Source: Flectonema sp. DT1601 (taxonomy: Eukaryota > Euglenozoa > Diplonemea > Diplonemida > Diplonemidae). Taken from it: a stretch of DNA of 64,000 nt. This document shows positions 1 through 9,572 of this stretch, piece after piece (the stretch's first letter is position 1; the number at the start of each line of letters is the position of its first letter). The stretch lies in the NCBI GenBank assembly GCA_964019425.1, contig OZ025827.1, positions 62,001-126,000 on the forward strand, given 5' to 3'. Below the pieces are notes generated by a model. The model had not been told where the DNA came from. It was given only the letters and a program-made list of their open reading frames with translations, and ran no database searches. The position numbers were made by a program, and so were the translations under genes.

Positions 1-1133
1 AGTGGAGTGGAACTCCCGTACTTTGAAATCAGAAGGTTACGAGTGTCCTTTACAAGCTGCGTTGCTGTAATTGGATTTGACATATTTCTGATAAAAGTTG
101 AAATTAACTCCAACGTGACACCCTCCGTAGTATTAGTTGCGAAACCTGGTTCTATCCAAGTCCCCATCACTGTGACATCACATGTCAGATGAGAACCAAT
201 AGGACGTTCAGCTGTTGTAATTCCACCTTCTCTGGTTGCCTGAATATTAAAAGGAAGGTCCAGTAAGGCTCCAGCACCTCCACAGCAGTGGCCGCCTACT
301 ATTGCAGTTAATTTAGCGCGTCGGGGAAGTCTTTCGAATGGCTGGAGAAGATCAGATCCACAAATCATACCATCGAGAGTATTAATACCATCACCTCCAG
401 ATACATTTAGTAATAAAAAGATTGCATCTCCTGATGAGACTCCATCACACAACCAATCGAGTGATGACATTATATTAGAAATCGTTACTTCAGAAGGTGA
501 GATCGTTCGAAGTCCTTTTCGGGGAACGAATCCCTCGTTTTGTAGAAAAGTTGCACAAATCTGACAATCGTCGTATGCTGCTGCCGTGTCTCCGACAAGC
601 AAAACCTTGTATGCAGCCTTCATTGTTGTCTTCACCTGCTTCTGTCTGGCTGGTGATCCCATCGTCCGCGGACCTTCACAGCGATATAAAACAGAAGCTG
701 GGAAGACCCAGGACTCTCCATCAGGAAAAGTGACGCTCACTTCACAAATCGAAACTATTTTTGATATGACGCCAACAGTTCCGCAGTAACTCGAAATTAA
801 ATCATTCCATCCCGTAGTAGTACTTCTCATTGCAATATAGAGTTGATGCTTGTCTTCCATCAACTGTACTCTGTCGCCAACAAATACAGCGCCTCCCTTC
901 GCACCTTCTGCGGATTCGATGTATGAAACGGCTCCCTTACATCGAGTCTTTTTTGGTATCATATGAGGTTCTATAGTCCCGAGTAGTAACCTCGCCTTCA
1001 CAGCAGCTTCTTCAACAGTCACTGCCTTCCCCATTTCTGTTATTCCGAGTTGCTCCTGACCCCTCAGAATCTCTCTCGCCAGATGCCTCGCTTCTGCAGC
1101 TGACTTGACGTGCGGAACTTGTGGCACGTCCAT
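1..1133 (-). CDS. Metacaspase-like protein with an N-terminal SH3-like (mind-bomb type) domain, C-terminus cut by window edge
   Basis: Open from an ATG at 1131-1133 to the left edge, about 377 residues. Residues ~84-150 resemble the MIB/HERC2-type SH3-like repeat (GDRVQL, GWNDLI, GTVGVISKI, GESWVFPASVL). Residues ~174-377 follow the caspase-fold p20/p10 plan of metacaspases: KVLLVGD first strand, a GDAIFLLL strand, and HCCGGA followed by LLDLPF, which matches the metacaspase block DCCHSG..LDLPY. The catalytic His of the usual SGHG is absent: the sequence reads SGGDG (245-249). The Asp before the Cys pair is also replaced (GHCC, Cys283-284). It is therefore probably a catalytically dead or altered homologue; that is inference from motif alignment by eye. 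An acceptor (CAACAG) lies 7 nt before the ATG. The true C-terminus is not visible. Confidence 0.75.
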   Translation of the reverse strand, partial: MDVPQVPHVKSAAEARHLAREILRGQEQLGITEMGKAVTVEEAAVKARLLLGTIEPHMIPKKTRCKGAVSYIESAEGAKGGAVFVGDRVQLMEDKHQLYIAMRSTTTGWNDLISSYCGTVGVISKIVSICEVSVTFPDGESWVFPASVLYRCEGPRTMGSPARQKQVKTTMKAAYKVLLVGDTAAAYDDCQICATFLQNEGFVPRKGLRTISPSEVTISNIMSSLDWLCDGVSSGDAIFLLLNVSGGDGINTLDGMICGSDLLQPFERLPRRAKLTAIVGGHCCGGAGALLDLPFNIQATREGGITTAERPIGSHLTCDVTVMGTWIEPGFATNTTEGVTLELISTFIRNMSNPITATQLVKDTRNLLISKYGSSTP

Positions 1134-2211
1134 CGGATTGCTGTTGTTTGATAATTATGAATAATTAATTAATTGAACTCAACATCGACTGCTAACTTCA
1201 CACAATCACACATAACAATAAACTGTTTTGGAGGTGAGATGAAGTAATAATTGATTCTGTACAGCTGAATCAGGTCGCAAGCTGAAAGGATGAACCCTCG
1301 CGGGCAGATCGGTGAGATGGCACCATTGAAATACTTATATTGATCGAACGAAAGAATAAAATAGGGAAAGTTTGCATAACCCATATGTCCTCGCACGACA
1401 ACTTCGTTTTCACAGCCCACGGGCAACCCCTAACAGGAAGACATTCATGTATGTCTTGTCACGCTTTAGTTGGCAGGCACGCAAGTGTTAGTTGTTGTGA
1501 GAGTTAAAAGCGAAAGCTGAAAAAAATTTAAAAAGCGATTAAAAAAATGTGAAAAGTGGCTCAAGAAACTGAAAAAAAAAAAAATACCTCACCAGGTTCG
1601 AACTGGACGGTTCCCAGCCATTTTGTAATAAACACCTCGTTCTGAAACTATTTGTGTAGGAAAGACCGCTTTGCCCAAAAAAATAATTTGAGTGAAAGAG
1701 TTTTGAGAAGAAACTTTTCTTTTTTCACATCACAAATTGTGTAGAAACAGTTCCTTCAAACCGTCACCAATTCCTGAACAGGAAGTGGGTTCTGAAATAT
1801 CAGAAGAAGATACCATTCCCACTACTTCTTATTACTTGTTCATACTACTACGGGGAAGTAGAAAACATAAAATACACCTGTCTCCCTTTTAGGGAAACAA
1901 CCCATCGAACTGCTAACGAAAAGAAATCAGAAAACGGAAGTTCTCACAACAAAATAAAAAGTACGAATAGTAATTAAATGGAATTGAGATCTTCTTATTA
2001 CTAAGCGATGCCGAGGACTGTAGTTGTCACAGCTTTCTCAAACAGTTATTGGGTTGAAGATAACAAACTTCGCAGATTAGTTGCAGCCGATGACTCAGAG
2101 GTGTCAGCACGCAGGAGAGGTCACTTCAAAGAAACAACAAAACAAATATAAAACATCACAAGAAATACAAACTTAATTCTAAAACCTAACAGAAGTGAGG
2201 AACGTTCTGTG
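1134..2211. other. Intergenic, AT-rich
   Basis: No supported gene. It holds the acceptor AG (1141-1142) of the metacaspase-like gene, A-runs near 1565-1585, and the 3' flank of the TMEM117 gene. A 47-codon plus-strand reading frame at 2008-2151 has no supporting features. A small C-run/G-run hairpin lies near 1883-1897. Confidence 0.6.
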
Positions 2212-4260
2212 CTAAGAATCGTTCTTACGACCGTCTTCAGTATTAACATTACCACCACCACCACCACCACTACTGTAGCGGCTGGTGTTGTTCTTATCAT
2301 CGTTCTCGTCGCTGAGGACTTCCATTTCACGATCACCTGCCTCATGAATACCAATCTTATTATCGAGTGAATTATATTTATAAAGCCAGAAGAAGAACAG
2401 CGCAACCGAAGCAAAAGAAGGAATAGCAGCAGAGTACTTCTTAGCAGCAGAGTCTCCCACATATTTAGAAGGCATACAGAAATCAGTTGTATTGTAAGAA
2501 GGGAATAAATGACCCTCACTTACTCGCATATCATAGAAAGTTCCATTTTCGTATATTGGATTCTTTGTTTTAGCCCAATCAGCAACAATAGCATTACTAA
2601 GTGAATAGTCTCTTGGAGTACAGACACGTCTGTCGTAGTCGAGGTATTGACCGAATGCACCAGGTTCGTATATCAGTTGATTCTTAAGCATGTTGAAGTC
2701 TAAACACATAACACAAAATATTATTCCATAGTTGAACCATTTACCTGTTGCGAATGCTGTAAAACACGACAACTTTGTTCCTTTGTTCGATTCTTTACGA
2801 GGATCATCATTTGATAACTTCTGCTCAACTGATAACGAACAGCAATCTCCGCAGCTCAGTTCGGTTATGTTCACACCCGGGAATCGAACTTCTTGAGCTG
2901 TGTCAAAGGCTGGGAATTCCCAATCCTGCATTACGATAACTAAGTCTAGTCCAGTAATGACTGCTGCTAAGAGAGCTCGTTGGGTTTCTGTGCTGGCAGA
3001 CAGCCCATCAGACCATTTGTCCCATTGAATGAAGTCCAACATAACTCCCAACAATACTATTATTGTTGTACTTAAGAATAAGAACCAAGTAACCAACACT
3101 CTCCAAGTCATCCAAGACTTCGATCCATCAGATACTTTAGTATCCCATCTCTGTGAGAGTGACGGCCACCATGTGACGTATCCTAACTTTAGTCGTCGGG
3201 CTGGTTTTGATATTAAAGAAACGACATCACCAAGTACCTCTCGTTGAGATGAATTCTTTATTAAATAAGTTACTCGAAATAGTTTTGAACTCTTAACCAC
3301 TTCCTTCACTTCATTCCAAGAAAGTTGTATCTGCTGCTTATCAGTTAATACTTTTTGATGTCTTCCAACTTCCTGAAGCATTCCATCGAATACCATGACC
3401 GCTGTAAAGAAGTCTCCCAACCACGTACCACAGGCAGCAACTTTCATAAAAACTCGATTACGACATTCAAGACCGCTGTCGATCTCATCATCACCGTCAG
3501 CACTAGTGACTCCATTGTACAACAAAGCACCAATAAATAAAACAACGATAGTCGTAAAGAACATTACTAACCAGGTTCCTTTTGTGTGCTCACGATGTTT
3601 CTTTGGATGACAGAAAGCAGGACAGATAACTTCAACAGCTGTTTCTGTTTCCATTTGATATGTTATTCGGTTTGCGTATGGAGCCAGATCAGGATTGGTG
3701 TTACGAATTAGATTTTCTGATGCAGGGTCAGGGTACAGTGCAGTAAAGTTATCACCTTTCCACCACCAGAACTGATTGTAAGGAGTCTTCCTTTTACAAG
3801 GACAGTAACAAGCTCTGCGATCATCATCGCTGTCAATTCTACGAAATCCAAACATTCCCATCTTCAGTAAATCTCTCAATACTAAATGATGTATTAGTAG
3901 ACGACCAACAAGTAATCCGATGAATAAAAATATTATACAAAATACGATCTTAAGCGCAGTCTTCGCACCACCTGGATATTGTAAGAAGATTAAAGAGTAC
4001 GCATGGCCGATGACTGGAAGCTCTGCTTCTGCGTAGCTGTGTGCGACAGGATCCTCGGCGTAGATTAGGAAATTGAGTGACGAAATGCCAACGCTGACTA
4101 ACAATCTTGCATAAGGATGATAATATAAATATTCCCACAACTTTCCATCTTTGAGTGCTCGAACAACCGATTCCGCGATGCTCACCTGCTCTAATTTATC
4201 ATTCTCACATTCGGGTACATTTTGATGAGCCATTGAACTGGACACCATAACCTGAACCAT
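2212..4260 (-). CDS. TMEM117: TMEM117 family multi-pass membrane protein
   Basis: 682 residues in one exon. The N-terminal part matches TMEM117: YYHPYARLLV, FLIYAEDPVAHS and the following hydrophobic segments with GRLLIHH and LRDLLKMGMFG. Several further membrane segments follow (around TWLVMFFTTIVVLFIGALLY, WRVLVTWFLFLSTTIIVLLG and SAAIPSFASVALFFFWLYKY). The C-terminus is acidic/Asn-rich with a Gly6 tract. Human TMEM117 is about 514 residues, so this copy is longer, with larger loops and tail. In animals the family is linked to ER stress responses; the role here is unknown. The start is the first ATG. A good acceptor (T-tract then ACGACAG) lies 37 nt upstream. The final ~30 residues are low-complexity. 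Confidence 0.85.
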   Translation of the reverse strand: MVQVMVSSSMAHQNVPECENDKLEQVSIAESVVRALKDGKLWEYLYYHPYARLLVSVGISSLNFLIYAEDPVAHSYAEAELPVIGHAYSLIFLQYPGGAKTALKIVFCIIFLFIGLLVGRLLIHHLVLRDLLKMGMFGFRRIDSDDDRRACYCPCKRKTPYNQFWWWKGDNFTALYPDPASENLIRNTNPDLAPYANRITYQMETETAVEVICPAFCHPKKHREHTKGTWLVMFFTTIVVLFIGALLYNGVTSADGDDEIDSGLECRNRVFMKVAACGTWLGDFFTAVMVFDGMLQEVGRHQKVLTDKQQIQLSWNEVKEVVKSSKLFRVTYLIKNSSQREVLGDVVSLISKPARRLKLGYVTWWPSLSQRWDTKVSDGSKSWMTWRVLVTWFLFLSTTIIVLLGVMLDFIQWDKWSDGLSASTETQRALLAAVITGLDLVIVMQDWEFPAFDTAQEVRFPGVNITELSCGDCCSLSVEQKLSNDDPRKESNKGTKLSCFTAFATGKWFNYGIIFCVMCLDFNMLKNQLIYEPGAFGQYLDYDRRVCTPRDYSLSNAIVADWAKTKNPIYENGTFYDMRVSEGHLFPSYNTTDFCMPSKYVGDSAAKKYSAAIPSFASVALFFFWLYKYNSLDNKIGIHEAGDREMEVLSDENDDKNNTSRYSSGGGGGGNVNTEDGRKNDS

Positions 4261-5042
4261 TTCTTTATAACATATTCGGGTATACCTTGTGAGTATCTGT
4301 CGTTATGAAAAAAAAAAGTAACAAATAAATCACAAATCATATTATGTTTGTTTTGACTGTACATTAATCATACGGCGATCACCTGTTTTGAAGTATTATA
4401 ATGTCTGGTAACGTTAGACAGTTTCTTTTCAAAGTTTTTTTTGAAGTTCAATTGTTGTCGACTTCAAGATGACACTCTCGTTCTATTTGTTTTTTTTTTT
4501 TTTTTTTTTTTTCATTCTATTTTCTTGTTTTAATTTCAACAATTCTCTTTTTTTTTTTTTTTTACAAAAACAAAAAAAAAACAACAAAAATAAAATTAAA
4601 TGACTTTTCTCAGCGCTCGGTAGACTGTTGTTTCAGAAAAGAATAAAAATAATAACAACAATAAGTAAAACAATGCTGCTGTACTTATCAATCTTACTAT
4701 TTTCAGCCTCTCCGTTTGCAGATAGAAAGCAGGTAGGGCTGGGGGTGTTTTTACAGCGCCGCATCTCAAAGAAATAATCACAACTACAAGCACAAAGTAG
4801 TCAGAATAGGCTGGAGTCACACAGTTAACAACCTATGAACTGTTCCTAAGAAGGAAGGGTGTCTAACCCAAAGCGGTACGCAGCATTCTGAACGAATGGA
4901 ATCGAGAGAATGTTACCTGTTTTTAGTATTTTAGTGCTGCCATCTTCTAACAGTAAAGTGTGCTGAAAGTTATTTTAATGAACTACAAAACTAATCCTTT
5001 CTGCAGGTTTACCAACAACAACCTCGCTACGATTCAAAACTA
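4261..5042. other. Intergenic, homopolymer-rich
   Basis: Contains long T-runs (4491-4512, 4549-4563) and the 3' flank of GOT1. No coding signal found on either strand. The AG acceptor for TMEM117 is at 4298-4299, preceded on the minus strand by a T-tract. Confidence 0.6.
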
Positions 5043-5486
5043 TCAAAAATAATAATACAAACCAAAGAATGGCATTCCCTTCATCACGCGATACGCTACG
5101 GGAACGAAGTTCCCAAACAGGTTGAGAGCACCAAATCCTTCCAGCAGTAGCCCAATAATTACGTAGCCGTACAATACGAGGAACACTCCTGTTGAGTTAT
5201 TATTTTGTTGTGGTAGTTTGAAAGTAAGAGTTCTTATAAACTGAAATTAATGTTACATACCAACGAAGAAGATTACTGACGGTCGTAATCTCTTTCTGTC
5301 GAGGAAGAAAGTTTGAGTTCGAGCTGGTCCCATTGTCATTATCAATCCAACGAGAAACATTACATTCCCCATCGTAAGAAGTGTAGAGTCGAGAAGTAAT
5401 ACAACACCGAGAAACATAAATATCGATCCCATCAGAGTCAACGCTATTCCAATCTTTTGATTGTCACTTGCTCCGAACATATCCAT
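5043..5486 (-). CDS. GOT1: GOT1/GOLT1 vesicle-transport membrane protein, two exons
   Basis: Exons 5261-5486 and 5043-5188, joined across a 72-nt intron (5189-5260, donor GTATGT, acceptor CAACAG). The join is in phase and gives 123 residues, close to the usual ~130-140. Family landmarks are the start DNQKIGIALTLMGSIFMFLG, a second helix near TMGNVMFLVGLIMTMG, and after the intron GVFLVLYGYVIIGLLLEGFG followed by a segment ending MPFFG. Got1 acts with Sft2 in fusion at the Golgi. The last residues (LYYYF) may be replaced by another exon, because a GTTTGT donor-like site lies directly after MPFFG. An acceptor TTTAG lies just before the ATG. Confidence 0.85.
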
Positions 5487-6091
5487 CTTACTAAATACTT
5501 TTCTTATTTATATCAAATAATTACAACTCACAGTTGTTGTGAATCTCTTTCAGTAAATGTTCAGTTGAACTGAGAGATGGGAGTCATGTTTTAGCACATG
5601 TCGGGGACTGTATCCCACCCCCTGAGTGAAAAAATAATTTTATTGTAAAACAAATATCTCTCAAAAAGAAAAGAAGAGTTCCATTCAGGCTCTTCTGCAT
5701 CTTGTGTTGTTAATTTACCTAAAGAATGTAAACTGGTGAAGTAAAAGAAGAAGAACTGATTGTTAAATGTACGCACACGATCAATCGCTGAAGACACCGT
5801 TGGATGATAAACTGTTCAATTAGAATACCGTCAGCAATAACACAACTTGTGGTGCGTCATCAGAAGAGTACTTCCGATAGAGATCACTCTAAGTTGTCGT
5901 AGTTGAAGTAAGTGATAAGCTTACCGAACACAAGGCTATCAGAGAACAATTAATCCTTTTGTGAGGAAAAATATTCATTTTTTGTTTCTTACTGACTGTC
6001 ATGACACAACTTTCCAGTTGTTATCTATTTAAGATCAGTAGAGGGTACGACAGGGTAATGCAAATTATTTGTATCGATGAAGTATAAAATA
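5487..6091. other. Intergenic
   Basis: No convincing gene on either strand. It holds the 3' flank of the SLC25 gene and the 5' flank of GOT1. Short open frames here have no start context or family resemblance. Confidence 0.55.
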
Positions 6092-6916
6092 TTACTTCGC
6101 TCTAAATGTGAGAATCATATTCAAAATAACAGAATGAAGTTTCTCTTTGATCATAAACAACAAAGCAGATGATAATATTCCTCTCAAAGCTTCAGGAGCA
6201 AATCCTGAGTACAATGTGGGCAGATCGAAGTTAGATTTAGTTCCTGTTTTTGACTCAAGCTGGTGAAGAGTTTTCATTCTCATGAACGGAAAGACAAATA
6301 TGAGAGCGACCAGACGAGATGCTCCTCCTAATGTCAGAGCAGATCCAGCAGAGAGACTTTGTTTCGGATCTGAAAGAATTCTCGCCTTCAACTGATCGTA
6401 AACAGTTTGTTGAATAGCCGACAACATCGAAACTAAAAATTGCCATTTCACTCCAACAAAGAATCCAGCAATTCCCTTTTCCTTAAATATCTTTCTGACA
6501 ACATTCACAACTGTTGTGTTTCCTTCTTTTGACTGATGTTGTAATTGAGTTACAACACATTCTATTGGAAGGGTGACAGGAATAATTGCTAAATCACTAA
6601 TGTACCCAACAGCCATGTTCTCTCTGACTGTAAACATTCTCTTTCCATTGAGGAGAGCTTTCTCAAGGAATGAGTAGCAGTAGAAAAATATAAACTTTGC
6701 GAAAAACACCTGCACTGCTTTCGTATTTGATCCCTTGTAGAGTCCGATAATACCTCCGACTTCTTTTATTATCTGAGAGACAGTCATGTTGCCAGCAGCC
6801 ATTCTACTTTTTAACGTTTCTAACGGATACAAAGTCAGTGAACTCACAACACCGCCAGCTGCTGCAGATGATGCCGTCACAAGTGCGGTAGTCGCCGCAT
6901 CTAATCGTTTGGCCAT
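6092..6916 (-). CDS. SLC25-family carrier, peroxisomal adenine-nucleotide transporter-like
   Basis: 274 residues and single exon, slightly short for the ~300-residue SLC25 plan. Three carrier repeats can be seen. Their signature positions read YPLETLKSRM in repeat 1, LPIECVVTQLQ in repeat 2 and FPFMRMKTLHQ in repeat 3, the last two degenerate at the acidic position. The pattern, with FFAKFIFFYCYSFLEKAL after repeat 1 and QQTVYDQLKARI after repeat 2, resembles SLC25A17/PMP34 and yeast Ant1 more than mitochondrial carriers. Transport of ATP, CoA or FAD into peroxisomes is the family expectation and an inference here. Peroxisomes are independently suggested by the SKL-tailed oxidase at 12.1-13.1 kb. 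The acceptor context upstream of the ATG is weak. Confidence 0.75.
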   Translation of the reverse strand: MAKRLDAATTALVTASSAAAGGVVSSLTLYPLETLKSRMAAGNMTVSQIIKEVGGIIGLYKGSNTKAVQVFFAKFIFFYCYSFLEKALLNGKRMFTVRENMAVGYISDLAIIPVTLPIECVVTQLQHQSKEGNTTVVNVVRKIFKEKGIAGFFVGVKWQFLVSMLSAIQQTVYDQLKARILSDPKQSLSAGSALTLGGASRLVALIFVFPFMRMKTLHQLESKTGTKSNFDLPTLYSGFAPEALRGILSSALLFMIKEKLHSVILNMILTFRAK

Positions 6917-7221
6917 GATGATAAGAGACTTATTCCTTTTTGTTGTAATAATAATTAGAAATTATTTAACACAATAATTAAACAAACAAATCAACTCATC
7001 ACTTCATAATTTCTGTAGAACGAAATGAAGAATTGAATTCCCTTTTCACACCCTTCTTTCTTTATTTAAAGAGCTTCCCCAGAAGGGGAGCATCCGATAG
7101 CCGACAGTTGCAAACTAAATTTAGAAACGAAAAGAATGAAACTTTGGAACAAAAAGCAACTCATCAGTACGTGTAATGGTCAGATTGTCATCAGGTCATC
7201 AGTACTATCTGTTTGACTTCT
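6917..7221. other. Intergenic with short G/C hairpin
   Basis: No gene. At about 7071-7091 GCTTCCCC-AGAA-GGGGAGC can fold as a short hairpin with one bulge, about 130 nt 3' of the F-box gene stop. Function unknown. Confidence 0.5.
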
Positions 7222-8385
7222 TCAAACACAATTAAGAACAGAACATTTCAACTTCTCATTTATGATATCGACGACACCTGTTTCTACAGCAACACTTAAC
7301 GAAGAGGCGCTGGGAGTCAGGATTGTAATCGAATCAAAGATGTCGTAATAAATGTTGAGAGGGAACTCATTTCTGAATTCGATCCATTTCTTTGAAGAAT
7401 CAGAAGTTGGATTAATAATTGAATTGTGTTCCAACATTGAGAAACTACCCGCCTGAGGATTTCCAGTTTCTGAAGCAATCGTCGCTTCGAATTGTGAAAG
7501 AAGCTGACGACGCTTTGCAGCGTTTAACAGAATGAAGATCTCGCGGTGGGAATTCCGTAGTTCTGTTGCTGTATTTTGATGCTGACATTTGTTGGCTTCG
7601 ATTCCAGAAAGGTGATCCGAAAATTCGGATATGTCGCAAACACCAGCAATCACTTCCTTCTTTTTATCAACTTCACTACAGTTGTTGACGTACGACAACA
7701 AGTTGTCAACTTTCTGATCTATCGCATCGTTCTGTAGAACGGCGAGTCGTTCTTTAAACTTTCGCTGATGAACTCCAATCTCTTCTTCTTCACTGTGGAC
7801 AGCTGCGTTCGTCAACTCCGCAAAAAGTGATTTTTTGATGACCGCGAGCTCGTCCGTCAACGTCTCTGAAGACTTCACACTAGTGCGAGATATAAAAGAT
7901 TTCAGACTCACTTTCCAACTGTAGGCGGCTGGTTCCGTAATTCCGTAAAAGTAACAAATATTCTTCCAAAGGAGGTCGTTCTCTGAGGAGGCACTCCAAA
8001 GTCTACTGACGGGTGCAATGAGAAGGAGATCTTTATAATTTAAATATGAGAATACAACTCGCAATATGGAAGCAGAGATATGCCGCCTATGAGAATCGTT
8101 AACAAGTTGCCAAAGAGGCTTTGTTGGTGTTATCGAGTCAGTAGTCATTCCCCGCTGACGCTCTTCTTTTCGTTTATGCATTCGCTCCCAGTATGCCTCA
8201 GTTGCTTTCATCTCTGCGTCTTCTGCTTCTCGCTGAATCATCTTTGCCGTTGGGCACACATCAAAGTCACTCACCTCGTTTATCGATGAGGACGAAAAGA
8301 ACTTTGACGGTTTCTTCTGTTCTCCATTTAACTTCTTTTTAAACTTTTCGTAGTCTGCTGCGCATATCTCGTGAATAGTTGACAT
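7222..8385 (-). CDS. F-box domain protein
   Basis: 387 residues from the ATG at 8383-8385. An F-box-like block occupies residues ~100-145 (HISASILRVVFSYLNYKDLL, then APVSRLWSASSENDLLWKNI), with the Leu/Trp spacing typical of Skp1-binding F-boxes. Upstream is a charged helical segment, and downstream (~175-260) are more charged helices without recognisable repeats such as LRR, WD40 or Kelch. A substrate-recognition role in an SCF ubiquitin ligase is the family expectation; the target is unknown. The open frame continues upstream, but a pyrimidine tract ending TTCTCTCAG lies 9 nt before this ATG, so I place the start here. Confidence 0.75.
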   Translation of the reverse strand: MSTIHEICAADYEKFKKKLNGEQKKPSKFFSSSSINEVSDFDVCPTAKMIQREAEDAEMKATEAYWERMHKRKEERQRGMTTDSITPTKPLWQLVNDSHRRHISASILRVVFSYLNYKDLLLIAPVSRLWSASSENDLLWKNICYFYGITEPAAYSWKVSLKSFISRTSVKSSETLTDELAVIKKSLFAELTNAAVHSEEEEIGVHQRKFKERLAVLQNDAIDQKVDNLLSYVNNCSEVDKKKEVIAGVCDISEFSDHLSGIEANKCQHQNTATELRNSHREIFILLNAAKRRQLLSQFEATIASETGNPQAGSFSMLEHNSIINPTSDSSKKWIEFRNEFPLNIYYDIFDSITILTPSASSLSVAVETGVVDIINEKLKCSVLNCV

Positions 8386-9017
8386 GTAGTTCTGAGAGAA
8401 GTAAAGTAAGATAAGTTCGAGTAATTGAGAATTACACGAATCGTGTGAACCTGTTGATAGAAATAATAAAATAATAAAGAACACTGGCTTTTATATAATT
8501 TATAATCCGCCGGCAGATAATATTCGGCAGGAGTTTTTGGGAAGGGAAGGGACGAACAAAACAAACAACTTACTTTGGGACAGGGACTACGATAAGAATC
8601 AATTAATTATTTTATTCAGACGACAGTTGACTACATTCAACTGATTGGCATTTCTAGACACACCTCAGTAAGCAGCTCGGTATCCAGGTTTCTGGATTCC
8701 ATCAAAAGTATCTAGTCTTGTAGATCATGAATCGCAAAGTACGATGTGTGCCCTAAAGCACTCGTCACTCATCACTAGACATATAAAACGAAACGAAGAA
8801 AAAAATATAAAACAAAAAGTAAAACTACCTAAAGGGGAAACACATTTCTATTTTCTTTAAATAACAAAACCACAAGATGGTAAGATACGAATGCTTGTGG
8901 ACAAGTCAGTGAGCGAACTGAATTGATCAAAACATCCTTCTACTCGACTGTGAACTGATGACAGCTACAGTACAGTCAACTGTTATAAGAAAACTTCGAT
9001 TGTTATCTTATCGAAGT
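8386..9017. other. Intergenic
   Basis: AT-rich spacer with no supported gene. It contains the acceptor tract of the F-box gene (about 8394-8412) and the 3' flank of SYS1. Confidence 0.55.
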
Positions 9018-9572
9018 TTATTTAATTTCAATCCTCATTTCCATTTCCCTCTCTCGTGCTTGAATCTCACGCTCTTTCTTTTGTACTAATCCCGTCTGCT
9101 GACTGTGAGGTTCGTCAACGTTTTGAATTGCAATTTCACGAAGCTCTCTTTTCATACAGAGATATTCAGCAATTAAAGTCATTGTTGAGATGTTAACTAA
9201 TAATAACATCCACCACACAGCATTATGAGGAAATGAGAAATTTATAACACAAAGTAAGAAGTGAAAGAGGTACAACGTAAGCGTGTAATCCAAACACTGC
9301 TTTGATCTCCCGACAACTACCGACAGTGAAAGAGCACCAGTTATAGAAGGAATAAAATGACATGCTGTAGTGACAACTCCGAGAACTGTGTGAAGCCCGA
9401 GCATCTCCGTATCAAATAATAAATCCATCGCCACTTCTCTGTTCATAATGTTTTCAGCGACGTAGAGACACACTCCTAATACCAAATAGTAAGTAGCTTG
9501 AATCACCAGTATCTGAGATAAGATAAAAGGAGGGTCAAATCTAATTTTACCCAACGCGACTCCCCTCTCCAT
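9018..9572 (-). CDS. SYS1: SYS1 Golgi membrane protein
   Basis: 184 residues, from the ATG at 9570-9572. Landmarks of Sys1 appear in order: FDPPFILSQILVIQATYYL at the N-terminus, LLFDTEMLGLHT, SKQCLDYTLTLYLFHFLLC (Sys1 GKQCLDFTVTVHFFHLL), WWMLLLVN and EYLCMKRELREI near the end. Four membrane helices are predicted. Sys1 recruits the ARL3/ARFRP1 GTPase to the Golgi. A ~45-residue charged tail (REREIQAREREMEMR) extends past the usual end. An upstream in-frame GTG is not used as start because an AG acceptor (GCAGGCAG) falls just before it. Confidence 0.9.
   Translation of the reverse strand: MERGVALGKIRFDPPFILSQILVIQATYYLVLGVCLYVAENIMNREVAMDLLFDTEMLGLHTVLGVVTTACHFIPSITGALSLSVVVGRSKQCLDYTLTLYLFHFLLCVINFSFPHNAVWWMLLLVNISTMTLIAEYLCMKRELREIAIQNVDEPHSQQTGLVQKKEREIQAREREMEMRIEIK

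Noticed and set aside
2008-2151. 47-codon plus-strand frame with gene-like codons
   Set aside because: No family, no acceptor or promoter sign, opposite to the strand of all supported genes, and within chance expectation.
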